Virus record (IMG/VR): IMGVR_UViG_3300031772_000179
Span: 1-31,746 of that record
DNA: 31,746 nucleotides
Strand: one strand, 5' to 3'
From: a virus
The notes under the pieces were generated by a model, which saw only the letters and a list, made by a program, of their open reading frames with translations, had not been told where the DNA came from and did no database searches. Positions 21,878-29,886 of this stretch are shown here, one piece after another. The first letter of the stretch is position 1, and the number at the start of each line of letters is the position of its first letter. Made by a program: the position numbers and the translations under genes.

Positions 21878-22546
21878 CTACACCACCGGATTTCTTGCGC
21901 TTGCAAGAGTTCTGGTAGCTGCAGTTTCAACCAAAGTCATAGAATTAACGTCCCACCATGCATCTGAAACATTACCCGGAGCAAAGTTATACAAATTAAA
22001 TACTAACCAAACATCACTCGCCCCAGTGGTAAAGGTAACCGTTATGAGTGTCCAATCGTGATCCCCCGCACTCAATTTATTTGATATTGCCCCAATTGAT
22101 CTTGCACCTGCCGCAGTGAAATAATATGTGGGGATAAAAACGCCATTAACGACAACATTGACCGTTTTAGCATAACAACTTAATGTGTATTCTGTTGCTG
22201 GTTTAACTGGAATACCATATTTACGAAGCACGGAAATAGTAAGAGTTCCTGGCGGAATTGTGTTATATCCGAAAGTAGCACCTACCCTGCCTGTCGTATC
22301 GGTTGTAGATAATTTTAATGTTTTTGCTCCAGTTCTTGTAACCGCAGTATCAAATTCAGCACTAACTGCCGTAGCTGTCCGGTACATATAAATTCCGTAC
22401 GTTTCACTCTCTATCCAACCAGACACAGTAATTGCCACATCCCCTGTAGCCCCCCCAATGCTCTTAGCACCCCTCATATACACTCCACCGACTAAATTAT
22501 AGGGATAAGTAGGATTTGATCTGGTACTTGCTACGATTCTAGGCAT
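21878..22546 (-). CDS. Carbohydrate-binding-like tail protein
   Basis: A 222-residue beta-rich protein. Segments such as SESYGIYMYRTATAVSA-like strands and LSAGDHDWTLITVTFTTGASDVWLVFNLYNFAPGNVSDAWWDVNSMTLVE resemble the jelly-roll of family 4/9/22 carbohydrate-binding modules, in which an aromatic-rich face binds glycans. It could bind host surface sugars as part of the tail. I choose the ATG at 22546, with AGGTGA eight bases upstream; a GTG at 22558, inside that site and overlapping the previous stop, is the alternative. The binding assignment is by resemblance only. Confidence 0.55.
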   Translation of the reverse strand: MPRIVASTRSNPTYPYNLVGGVYMRGAKSIGGATGDVAITVSGWIESETYGIYMYRTATAVSAEFDTAVTRTGAKTLKLSTTDTTGRVGATFGYNTIPPGTLTISVLRKYGIPVKPATEYTLSCYAKTVNVVVNGVFIPTYYFTAAGARSIGAISNKLSAGDHDWTLITVTFTTGASDVWLVFNLYNFAPGNVSDAWWDVNSMTLVETAATRTLASARNPVV

Positions 22547-22554
22547 ATTAATTG

Positions 22555-22914
22555 TCACCTATAGCTTATAGTAACTGCCACATCATTTGTCGTTGTAAAT
22601 CCAACATATAGGCCAGTAGCAAATTTTACATCCAAAATAACTGTAACCGGAACTAAAGCTGCTGCCGGAACATAATAAGTAAATAAAATTGGTACAGCTT
22701 CAGTTGTCTGGTCATAGATAATAATTGAACCTGCCGTAGCTGCTGCATCAGTCGGACTAATCGTTACGGAATGTAAAAATCCTGCTCCTGCTTTTACTTG
22801 AGTATCGGCAGTACAATACGCCCAAATAAACTGTCCTTCTACTTTTAAGACATCGTTTGTTTGATCCTCACCGGCGATCAAAGTTGCAAGACTAATATCT
22901 TTTATGTAAGCCAT
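22555..22914 (-). CDS. Small beta-sandwich tail protein, 119 aa
   Basis: A 119-residue protein with regular strands (GSIIIYDQTTEAVPILFTYYVPAAALVPVTVILDVKFATGLYVGFTTTNDVAVTISYR). It resembles small phage tail proteins that end in a T-x-x-D-V-x-V-x-Y motif. It carries the strongest Shine-Dalgarno of the window, AGAAAGGAGG just ahead of the ATG, so it should be made in large amounts even though it lies within the tail operon. That suggests a structural, multi-copy product. Confidence 0.55.
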   Translation of the reverse strand: MAYIKDISLATLIAGEDQTNDVLKVEGQFIWAYCTADTQVKAGAGFLHSVTISPTDAAATAGSIIIYDQTTEAVPILFTYYVPAAALVPVTVILDVKFATGLYVGFTTTNDVAVTISYR

Positions 22915-22927
22915 ATTTCCCTCCTTT

Positions 22928-25900
22928 CTAAATTATAAACCAATTCGCATTATTATTAATGATAGTTATTGAACTATATTGATAATTTATAACAACATTT
23001 AATGCTCCGTCTATAGTTTCTGCCGCATTACCTTCTATGGTAACTGTATTTACTGTACTGTCTGTTTTTTTAATCGTAAATTTTGCAGTATTGCCGACTG
23101 CTGTTGGCAAATTAACTGTAATTCCTGCGGCAGTTGCATCACATAAGATAACTACATCTCCAGTTGTTGCGGCTTCATTCCTCACTGCATCTGTTTGGGT
23201 TGCTACTGTATAGACAGTTGCCAGAGTTCCGGAAGTCGGAAGTGTAACGGCAGTATTATTGGATAAAGTTAATCCTAAAGTAAAGTTTCCGGTGAAAGTT
23301 ATTGTGTTGTTTACTCCGTTGGATACTCCCGTACCGCCGTCTGCCGGTAATATATCCGTTCCTCCTGCTCTACTGATATATGCACCCCCAATAGTAACTG
23401 CTGTCGGAAGATCCGTACCCCATGCAGGGTTAGTACCTGCCCCACCACCGACAAGAATTTGAGTTGTTGCGCCGACTGCTAAGGCTTCAATCGCTCCTGC
23501 CCCCGCTCCGACCAAAAGACCACCATCGGTAAAGGTACTTGCACCAGTTCCTCCATCGGCTACCGATACATCCGTACCACCGGCGCGATAGATATAAGCT
23601 GATCCTATGGTAACTCCCGAAGCTAAATCACAAAGGTCTGTCGCACCGGTTGTAAAGGTGATAAATGTTGTGTCGTTTGCCGCCAAGAGCATCGTATCCG
23701 CATTGGTAGAACCGGATTTAATGACTCCCGCCGCTCCTATTTCTATTGTCGTTCCATCAGAAAGAATAATCCCTCCTACAATCTCAATTCCACCATCATC
23801 AATTCTTAGAATCTCCGTACCATCTACATTGAATTTGAATTGGCCTCTGTCTGCTGTCGCCGAAGCTACATCGGTTTGGAAAAGAACATAGTTAAGTGTC
23901 TGCGCTCCAGCATCATAAACCGATTGGATATGCAATTCTTCTGCATCTACCGCACCGATTCTTATTTCCGGACTGGCATCATTAACCGGATTGTATAGTT
24001 TCAATCCATAGAGAGAGGGGATAGCATCAGTCGTAAGATCCTGATTGATAACACTTGCTGTTCCATCTATGGTAAGAGTGGCGGCGACATTACTGGCGTT
24101 GACGATTTTAGTGAGTTGTATGGCTGTACCCTCACCCTCAACCTCAAAGTTTTGTTCATCAAGGGTAATTTCTGCGGCGGCATCCTGAACAGTTAGAGTA
24201 ATTCCATATCCTGCTGTAACAGTTAAGTTATCATTAATATCAACAACTTTTCCTGCGGCGACATCCAAACTGGCAGTACCAGCCGTTAAAGAAAAAGTGT
24301 TTGATCCACCGAGTAATGCTAGTGTAGTGCCACCTACGGTCAATGTAGTGGCGGCATTGGCGCTATTTATCAGTTTGAATAGTCTGGTTGCCGTTTGTTC
24401 GCCTTCTACTTCAAAAGTCTGTTTATCCAAAACGATTGATCCTGCCGCACCTTCGGCGGTCAAGGTGAAATCATACCCATCACCAACAACTAAGTTTTCA
24501 TTCAGAGTAATGCTTCTATCCCCACCTGCTACCAGAAAATTCAAAGTTCGGTTTGAGGTATCGTTTTCATTCCAAACTAAAGACAAGGCATGAGAATCGT
24601 TTGTATCATTAATTTTCAAAACATCAAAAGTACCAGACATTGTGGGATCATTCCCGGCAGTTAAAGTCAAAAGAGGAATATAAGCTGTACCATTGACATC
24701 ATACGCACTAAGCGAAAAGGTATTACCGGAAGTTATATTAGTCTGTATTGCTTCCCCTGTTGGAAGTACGAATCCCGAATGTCTATAATCACCGAAGTTA
24801 TGACCGACTTCATTATTTGTTCCCGCATCTATGATTTGAGCTGTTGTATTTCCATACGCTCTACACCCGACAAGATTGTTATTTTCCGTTGCGTTATTGA
24901 GATTAAATCCATACTTTTGAACATAAGTTCCTGTTCCGTCATCATACGCCACACAATTTATGAATGTGTTATTTTTAACCCCTACTAAATAGAAACCTGA
25001 CAGAGAGGCATTGGTCTGATTATTGGTAATCGCCTGACAATTAGTAAAGGTATTATAATTTACATAATCGGGTACACCGAAATAGAATCCCGTCGCACCA
25101 TTTAAGTAAGCGATACAATTTGTCCAGTTATTATAGTTTCCTCTTTTTATATTGAAACCGTCATTACCATTAGAATAGCAGTTGATATTGCTAAAATTAT
25201 TTCTGTCTGTCGTAAGGGTAGTACCGCCTATATCAATAAAGAATCCGTCTAGTGTATTATCGTGGGCAATTAAATCGGAAACATCATTTCTCTTACATCC
25301 ATAAAGCCTAAATCCATTTTCCGTATTATTTTTAGAAGTAATATGACTAAGAACGGAATCATAAACTCGGTCAAACTTCAGTCCATCATAACAGGAGTCT
25401 ATGTTTATATTCTCAAAAATGCTGTCGTAAACCCTGATGTAGTAAATGGCGTGGTTAGAAGTAGTTGTACCGACATTTGAAACATAGATATTAGACAGTC
25501 TGTGATGGTAGGTATCCTTTATAATGACTGCGGAATGTGCCAAATCGTATCCCCAGATATTTTGGACAACGATGTTGTCTGATTCTGTCCCCACACCTCC
25601 GATCATTTCTATTCCCGACCACGCCCCTGCTGTTTGATTCGCCTTATTCCCATCCAACTTCATATCGCTGACAATGATATTTCTATTCGTATTCGGAGGA
25701 ATTGAATAATTTGAGTTTCGTATTATTGAAGCATTGATAGAATTTCCAAGTTTCAATATCGTTGCAAAACCCAATCCTTTTAACCACGCATTATCGGGAA
25801 CTAAAATTGTGGCCGTAATATCGTAAGTCCCCTCTTTAATAGAAACCATTCCACCACCTGCGGGTAACGCGGCAATAGCCGCTTGAATCTGAATATCATC

Positions 25901-26449
25901 GGCTGTACCATCACAAAGATAATCAACCGGTTCTACCATACCAACCGTTATGAATGGTTTAACCAGTTTTTTTCCATGGCTAGTGATATTACCAGTAATT
26001 GTAGCTGTCATCGCGAAAATATCTTGCCAGCGTTTTATAGCTGATCCAATATCCCAACTATTATCCGCAGAAGGGATCAAGTCTGCCGGCCATCCACTTA
26101 CGCCTGTTATCATATCCTCAATATCAGTTAGACTTTTTGCGGTGAGTGATCCTACAATGGTATCTCCGACCTGTATAGTCCTCGCTGTGGTACTTTCAGT
26201 CGCTCTGGTGATAGTGAGAGTGTCTGAAGATTTAGCGGTGATCCTGACGATTTCAGCGTTTGCAGGAGTCGGCATAATCCCTGTGGGGAAAACTGTGGCA
26301 TTGTACGCCCCGTAAGTAGCCGGATCTGGAAAACGAGTACCCTGACCACTCTGTAAGACCAAAGAAGTACCACTCACCGCCGGACTTGGAGCGGTTATGA
26401 TCCTGCCTAGTGCTAGATTTTTATGTGGGTCAAATAAATTTGTTGGCAT
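22928..26449 (-). CDS. Tailspike/fibre with pectate-lyase-like beta-helix
   Basis: A 1173-residue protein. Residues 1-160 are an N-terminal attachment region ending in DNSWDIGSAIKRWQDIFAMTATITG, a common fibre-shaft motif. CDGTADDIQIQAAIAALPAGGG (179-200) marks the start of a pectate-lyase-like parallel beta-helix that runs to about 560 with many Asn-rich turns (NNFSNINCYSNGNDGFN). Three similar beta modules follow (for example SIVLDKQTFEVEGEQTATRLFKLINSANAATTLTVGG). Near residues 960-1040 come two GGAYISRAGGTD...ADGGTGxS fibre repeats, then a C-terminal cap ending NNNANWFII. This is a receptor-binding spike that may degrade or bind a polysaccharide. No catalytic residues can be assigned. It starts two bases after the adaptor stop (TAA-AT-ATG). 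Confidence 0.75.
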   Translation of the reverse strand: MPTNLFDPHKNLALGRIITAPSPAVSGTSLVLQSGQGTRFPDPATYGAYNATVFPTGIMPTPANAEIVRITAKSSDTLTITRATESTTARTIQVGDTIVGSLTAKSLTDIEDMITGVSGWPADLIPSADNSWDIGSAIKRWQDIFAMTATITGNITSHGKKLVKPFITVGMVEPVDYLCDGTADDIQIQAAIAALPAGGGMVSIKEGTYDITATILVPDNAWLKGLGFATILKLGNSINASIIRNSNYSIPPNTNRNIIVSDMKLDGNKANQTAGAWSGIEMIGGVGTESDNIVVQNIWGYDLAHSAVIIKDTYHHRLSNIYVSNVGTTTSNHAIYYIRVYDSIFENINIDSCYDGLKFDRVYDSVLSHITSKNNTENGFRLYGCKRNDVSDLIAHDNTLDGFFIDIGGTTLTTDRNNFSNINCYSNGNDGFNIKRGNYNNWTNCIAYLNGATGFYFGVPDYVNYNTFTNCQAITNNQTNASLSGFYLVGVKNNTFINCVAYDDGTGTYVQKYGFNLNNATENNNLVGCRAYGNTTAQIIDAGTNNEVGHNFGDYRHSGFVLPTGEAIQTNITSGNTFSLSAYDVNGTAYIPLLTLTAGNDPTMSGTFDVLKINDTNDSHALSLVWNENDTSNRTLNFLVAGGDRSITLNENLVVGDGYDFTLTAEGAAGSIVLDKQTFEVEGEQTATRLFKLINSANAATTLTVGGTTLALLGGSNTFSLTAGTASLDVAAGKVVDINDNLTVTAGYGITLTVQDAAAEITLDEQNFEVEGEGTAIQLTKIVNASNVAATLTIDGTASVINQDLTTDAIPSLYGLKLYNPVNDASPEIRIGAVDAEELHIQSVYDAGAQTLNYVLFQTDVASATADRGQFKFNVDGTEILRIDDGGIEIVGGIILSDGTTIEIGAAGVIKSGSTNADTMLLAANDTTFITFTTGATDLCDLASGVTIGSAYIYRAGGTDVSVADGGTGASTFTDGGLLVGAGAGAIEALAVGATTQILVGGGAGTNPAWGTDLPTAVTIGGAYISRAGGTDILPADGGTGVSNGVNNTITFTGNFTLGLTLSNNTAVTLPTSGTLATVYTVATQTDAVRNEAATTGDVVILCDATAAGITVNLPTAVGNTAKFTIKKTDSTVNTVTIEGNAAETIDGALNVVINYQYSSITIINNNANWFII

Positions 26450-26451
26450 AT

Positions 26452-27183
26452 TTAATATGAAAATCCATCATCGCCTCTAGCCGAAGCCGGAGGAAGATGA
26501 CCGATAATTTCACGATCTAAATTACCATGCGTTAATGTCTGTAAGGCTGTGCGTTTATCAAGATCGTACCGCAATTCTCTTTCAGTAAGAGGAATAGGTT
26601 TCTCCCGGCTACTCTTGAAGTCTATGATGACTCCTCTTGACCAGATCTCATGTAATTCTCTTGGGATTCCATGCGTATAAACTGACGGATCAACGCTCAT
26701 GTCTGTCGTGGCTTCGGTTAAATCTCCGATTGCTGTCGGGAAAGTGTTAATCCACATCCGGAGGCCATTAGTTACATCAACAATCGTACCTGAATAGATC
26801 GTGATAGCTTTCCGCATGATGTCAAAATACGCCTCGCCTTCGTTATTGGTGAAGTATTTAGTTATGTCTGCCTCCAAAGTAATCGGATAATCGTGTTGCG
26901 TGATGTCCAATTCATTGAGTTTAATCCAGTTTACAGAATCCAACTTAGCCTCAATTCTTTTTACTCTAGATAACATATCACTCGGAAAAGGATATTCCCT
27001 TTGGTCAGCCACAAGAGAGGTGAATTGGGGAATTAACAGAATGTCCTCATCCACCTTCAAAATATCAGCCGCCAATTCATCTTGCCTTGCCGACATATAA
27101 ACTAACATCTCCGAATCTGTGAAGCTGGTACTATTGGTTCTTGTCTTGTACCTAGTGATTGTTGCGAATTTTTCTGGTGTCAT
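26452..27183 (-). CDS. Head-tail adaptor protein (P22 gp4-like)
   Basis: A 243-residue protein resembling podovirus gp4-type head-tail adaptors. It has an N-terminal helical bundle (FATITRYKTRTNSTSFTDSEMLVYMSARQDELAADILKVDED), the typical Q-x-E-Y-P-(F/L)-P-S-D-(M/L)-L segment (DQREYPFPSDMLSRVKRIEAK), and a C-terminal helical arm (RGVIIDFKSSREKPIPLTERELRYDLDKRTALQTL). It should form the ring that joins the portal to the tail. I use the ATG at 27183, with GGAGG upstream, not a start 33 bases earlier that would lie in the terminator. It is the first gene after a promoter-terminator pair and opens the tail operon. Confidence 0.75.
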   Translation of the reverse strand: MTPEKFATITRYKTRTNSTSFTDSEMLVYMSARQDELAADILKVDEDILLIPQFTSLVADQREYPFPSDMLSRVKRIEAKLDSVNWIKLNELDITQHDYPITLEADITKYFTNNEGEAYFDIMRKAITIYSGTIVDVTNGLRMWINTFPTAIGDLTEATTDMSVDPSVYTHGIPRELHEIWSRGVIIDFKSSREKPIPLTERELRYDLDKRTALQTLTHGNLDREIIGHLPPASARGDDGFSY

Positions 27184-27193
27184 GGTTCCTCCA

Positions 27194-27226
27194 TAAAAAA
27201 AGCACCTCCCAATCAAGGGTGATGCT
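27194..27226 (-). terminator. Intrinsic terminator just before the adaptor gene
   Basis: On the minus strand AGCATCACCC (27226-27217) pairs with GGGAGGTGCT (27210-27201) with one mismatch and a 6-base loop, followed by seven T. It ends only ten bases before the adaptor ATG and lies downstream of a promoter. It can end the head operon and could also attenuate transcripts begun at the promoter 27249-27278. Confidence 0.8.
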
Positions 27227-27248
27227 CGGTTTTTCCGTTGCTAAAACC

Positions 27249-27278
27249 ATTATAGCATTTGTGGAATCGTTATCTCAA
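27249..27278 (-). promoter_or_regulatory. Extended -10 promoter of the tail operon
   Basis: On the minus strand TTGAGA (27278-27273, one mismatch) is followed after 18 bases by TATAAT (27254-27249), which is preceded by TGC, making an extended -10. It lies right after the stop of the upstream gene. The start should be near 27242, giving a leader of about 60 bases that contains an intrinsic terminator. Confidence 0.65.
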
Positions 27279-27282
27279 TATC

Positions 27283-27825
27283 TCAGACAACCGTAAGACA
27301 ACTATCTTCTGAAAGTGGATAGTAAGAAACATAGAACCTCATCGCGCCGGTTGTTGGCGTTCCGGTTGAAGTGTAGTTATAACTAACAGTAGTAACTACA
27401 GCCGTCTTTTTGACTAAGATAATCGGAGAAAAACTCATTGTCTGAAGAGTAGTCGGTTCTTTAATTGCTCCGGCGACATTGTCAATCTTCGTTAATGCGG
27501 CGGCAACCAAACCATCTTTTAAGATAACTGATCCTACTTTGAGAGAAGAAAGAGCAGTGCCGCCAACTGAAGTAAGATAAATTGTCGCTCCGGCTGTTTC
27601 TACCAAACTAAATGAAGCGGCAGTATGATTGGCGGCTATATTAGTCGTTACCACTCCCCATATTCTCGTAACCATAACTGCACCGGTTAAGGTAAAAAGG
27701 GGAACAACGGTTGTAACTGCACCAGTCGCAACAAAGGTATGGTCTTTAATCACTCGAAAAGGAGAATCGCCATAAATGGGGATACCATTACCATCCCGGT
27801 CAACAAGCTCATCAAATGTGCTCAT
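27283..27825 (-). CDS. Probable head structural/decoration protein
   Basis: A 180-residue beta-rich protein with no charged clusters and many Thr/Val/Ala strands (GAVTTVVPLFTLTGAVMVTRIWGVVTTNIAANHTAASFSLVETAGATIYL). The N-terminus (MSTFDELVDRDGNGIPIYGDSPFRVIKDHTF) is polar. It resembles small phage virion proteins but no family is recognised. TATAAT lies six bases before its ATG, hinting at a leaderless start, with no good -35. It is the last gene of the head block, before the promoter-terminator unit. Confidence 0.5.
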   Translation of the reverse strand: MSTFDELVDRDGNGIPIYGDSPFRVIKDHTFVATGAVTTVVPLFTLTGAVMVTRIWGVVTTNIAANHTAASFSLVETAGATIYLTSVGGTALSSLKVGSVILKDGLVAAALTKIDNVAGAIKEPTTLQTMSFSPIILVKKTAVVTTVSYNYTSTGTPTTGAMRFYVSYYPLSEDSCLTVV

Positions 27826-27841
27826 ATAATTATTATACCTC

Positions 27842-28030
27842 TTATTCTTCTGGTAAATCCAGTTTTTTCAGGATCTTCTTAATTTTTGTTTTAATCCAAC
27901 TCAAATATTCTACTAAAACTGTAACATCAAGAATAGCAGACGAAGAAACTATATATCCTGTATTATCACAAGAGGGGCATCCTACTCCATCACAGACACT
28001 ACACTTTATTTTAGAAATTAAAGTATCCAT
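27842..28030 (-). CDS. Small protein with DnaJ-like cysteine motif, 62 aa
   Basis: A 62-residue protein with CSVCDGVGCPSCDNTG (10-25), a CxxCxGxGCxxC pattern like one repeat of the DnaJ zinc finger. A hydrophobic helix (AILDVTVLVEYLSWI) and a basic tail (KTKIKKILKKLDLPEE) follow. Single zinc units of this kind occur in small phage and bacterial proteins and may act in protein or nucleic acid binding. Its place between structural genes suggests an accessory or assembly role, which is only inference. Confidence 0.55.
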   Translation of the reverse strand: MDTLISKIKCSVCDGVGCPSCDNTGYIVSSSAILDVTVLVEYLSWIKTKIKKILKKLDLPEE

Positions 28031-28063
28031 ATTTGATAAAGGAATCAGAAGTCAAAGGAGTTA

Positions 28064-28225
28064 TTATTCCGATTTCAGTTTTCTGGGTCTAACTTTTCCG
28101 GGTTTAACTTCTTTGACTTCTTCCTTCGGTTTTTCTTCGACTGGTTTAGGTTCTACCACTTCAGGTTTAACCGAAAGTTCCGGTGCTACTTGAGGTTTAG
28201 CCATTTCATCTTCGTAATTATCCAT
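28064..28225 (-). CDS. Pro/Lys/Glu-rich small protein, 53 aa
   Basis: A 53-residue low-complexity protein (MDNYEDEMAKPQVAPELSVK followed by Pro/Glu/Val/Lys repeats and a basic end RPRKLKSE). It is expected to be disordered. Its ATG follows the upstream stop through TAA-AAAT-ATG, the same junction as the two genes before it, which supports translation. It may be a linker, assembly factor or decoration peptide; no family recognised. Confidence 0.55.
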   Translation of the reverse strand: MDNYEDEMAKPQVAPELSVKPEVVEPKPVEEKPKEEVKEVKPGKVRPRKLKSE

Positions 28226-28229
28226 ATTT

Positions 28230-29186
28230 TTATGTTTCTATAACTACTGCTCCGCCAGCTAATGCATCTCTATTGTCCACAAAGGATCGGTCAGGTAATC
28301 CACCGGCAATCGCAGTTCCACTTTGTAAAGCAAACCTATTACCGATAAGACAACTTGTTGGATTCGCTTGAATCCCTGCAGTAAAAGTTCCCAATCCACC
28401 GCAGTCCATAATAACATTATCCATAACTATTGTTTGACCAGATGAACCAACATTTATTCCAGTATCTACAGTTCCAAGGGAATTAGAGATTAAATTATTA
28501 CTAATCACAATAGAGCTTCCACCGGCAATTAGAATGTGTGAGGTTAATGCTCCAGAAAACCAAGTCGAAAATCTGTTGTTGCAAATAAATCCATGCGACA
28601 TACCAGAACCCGCACAAGCAATAATACTGGCAGCAGCGCCCTGAACTACATGGAAATAGTTATGGTGGACATTTGCTCTCCACTTCGCATCGGCCATTGT
28701 GATTGCCGAATAACCGGATTTGTTTATAAACTGGAATCCGGCTACTTCATCATAGGCTTCCAGAATTAGATTTTGATATGCTCCTGTTTGCTGTAATAAA
28801 GCCGCGCCGACACATCCTACTCCAACTCCGCCACCATTTACTCCAATTAAATGAAGGGATGATTTACCTACCATTGTTAGGGCTGTAGTTAATTGATAAG
28901 AACCCGGCATAACCAGAATATAATCACTTCTTCCGCCATAAGAGGCGGTTATAGCAGCCTGAATACCTAAACCATTTCCGGTATCCACTTGAACGGCCAT
29001 AGTGCCATCGCTATACTTCTGTTGATATTTATTGAGGAAATCTGTGAGGTAGGCTTTAGTAGATAAAATAACATAATACACATTACCGGTTAAACCGATT
29101 CCACTTTCACCGGCTAGTTCTTTTAAGACTTTTTCAAGAGGAAAATTGCTGTGTGTTACTTCTGAATTGATTTTGTTTGTGTTCAT
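28230..29186 (-). CDS. Right-handed beta-helix protein (head fibre or spike)
   Basis: A 318-residue protein. An N-terminal helical part (NFPLEKVLKELAGESG...AYLTDFLNKYQQKYSDG) is followed by a parallel beta-helix. The entry GIQAAITASYGGRSDYILVMPGSYQLTTALTMVGKSSLHLIG is the pectate-lyase-like start, and Asn/Gly-rich coils follow (HHNYFHVVQG, ICNNRFSTW, VISNNLISNSLG, VMDNVIMDCGG). It is encoded among head genes, far from the large tailspike, so it may be a capsid spike or surface fibre. No catalytic residues are evident. Confidence 0.6.
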   Translation of the reverse strand: MNTNKINSEVTHSNFPLEKVLKELAGESGIGLTGNVYYVILSTKAYLTDFLNKYQQKYSDGTMAVQVDTGNGLGIQAAITASYGGRSDYILVMPGSYQLTTALTMVGKSSLHLIGVNGGGVGVGCVGAALLQQTGAYQNLILEAYDEVAGFQFINKSGYSAITMADAKWRANVHHNYFHVVQGAAASIIACAGSGMSHGFICNNRFSTWFSGALTSHILIAGGSSIVISNNLISNSLGTVDTGINVGSSGQTIVMDNVIMDCGGLGTFTAGIQANPTSCLIGNRFALQSGTAIAGGLPDRSFVDNRDALAGGAVVIET

Positions 29187-29190
29187 ATTT

Positions 29191-29523
29191 TTATCCCATT
29201 GCTATCCAACTTAATTGTTCGTTGGTGATATTGACATCTGTATTGACTTCTACAGTAAATCCATAGCTTAAAATCTCAATTCCATCTGTGCTAATGGACA
29301 TAGTTCCGTTAGTAATCGTTAAAAGTGCGGTTCCATCAGCCATTCCTTCCCACCACTCTAACTTTGCCAACCCAGTTGCTCCAACATTGACCACCTGAAC
29401 ATATCTAGGTTTGAATCCGGTTGTGATAGTAAACTCTGCTGCTGGACTATCATCAAGATACCTTCCAACTGCTACATTATTTACGCTTGCCGGGTGCATT
29501 GATTGTGATTGTGTTATTGCCAT
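29191..29523 (-). CDS. Small virion protein, paralogue 2
   Basis: A 110-residue protein closely similar to the preceding gene: MAITQSQSMHPASVNNVAVGRYLDD versus MAVTQSQSQHPASVTNIAVGSYLDD, then GFKPRYVQVVN versus GFTPRYVLVLN, and WWEGMADGTALLTI versus KWEGMAAINTLKT. The predicted fold is an all-beta sandwich. Position after the major capsid gene fits a head decoration or head-completion protein. It is joined to both neighbours by identical TAA-AAAT-ATG junctions. The pair probably arose by tandem duplication. Confidence 0.6.
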   Translation of the reverse strand: MAITQSQSMHPASVNNVAVGRYLDDSPAAEFTITTGFKPRYVQVVNVGATGLAKLEWWEGMADGTALLTITNGTMSISTDGIEILSYGFTVEVNTDVNITNEQLSWIAMG

Positions 29524-29527
29524 ATTT

Positions 29528-29854
29528 TTAACCTATTGCCATCCAGCCATATTGTTTGTTTTGAATAGTCAATGCTTTAAGAAAAACGAATCCCATAGAA
29601 TTGATTAGAATCGCACTATCTACTGCAACTGTAATATCTCCAGCCGTAGCAGTTTTAAGAGTATTGATAGCTGCCATGCCCTCCCACTTCTCAACTTTTG
29701 ACAAATCGGTCGCATTTAGAACTAATACATATCGTGGGGTAAAACCGAGAGTAATTGTCATGGCTTCTGGGGTTGCTGCATCGTCTAGGTATGATCCAAC
29801 AGCAATATTAGTTACACTTGCGGGATGTTGTGATTGTGATTGTGTTACAGCCAT
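29528..29854 (-). CDS. Small virion protein, paralogue 1
   Basis: A 108-residue beta-rich protein, the first of two tandem related genes directly behind the capsid gene. It has an AAGGAC ribosome site, whereas the second copy has none and relies on coupling. Capsid-adjacent proteins of this size are often decoration proteins that stabilise the shell. The central segment GFTPRYVLVLNATDLSKVEKWEGM is the best-conserved block between the copies. The function is inferred from position. Confidence 0.6.
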   Translation of the reverse strand: MAVTQSQSQHPASVTNIAVGSYLDDAATPEAMTITLGFTPRYVLVLNATDLSKVEKWEGMAAINTLKTATAGDITVAVDSAILINSMGFVFLKALTIQNKQYGWMAIG

Positions 29855-29886
29855 ACCTTGTCCTTTCCTAACTAATAATCGTAACT

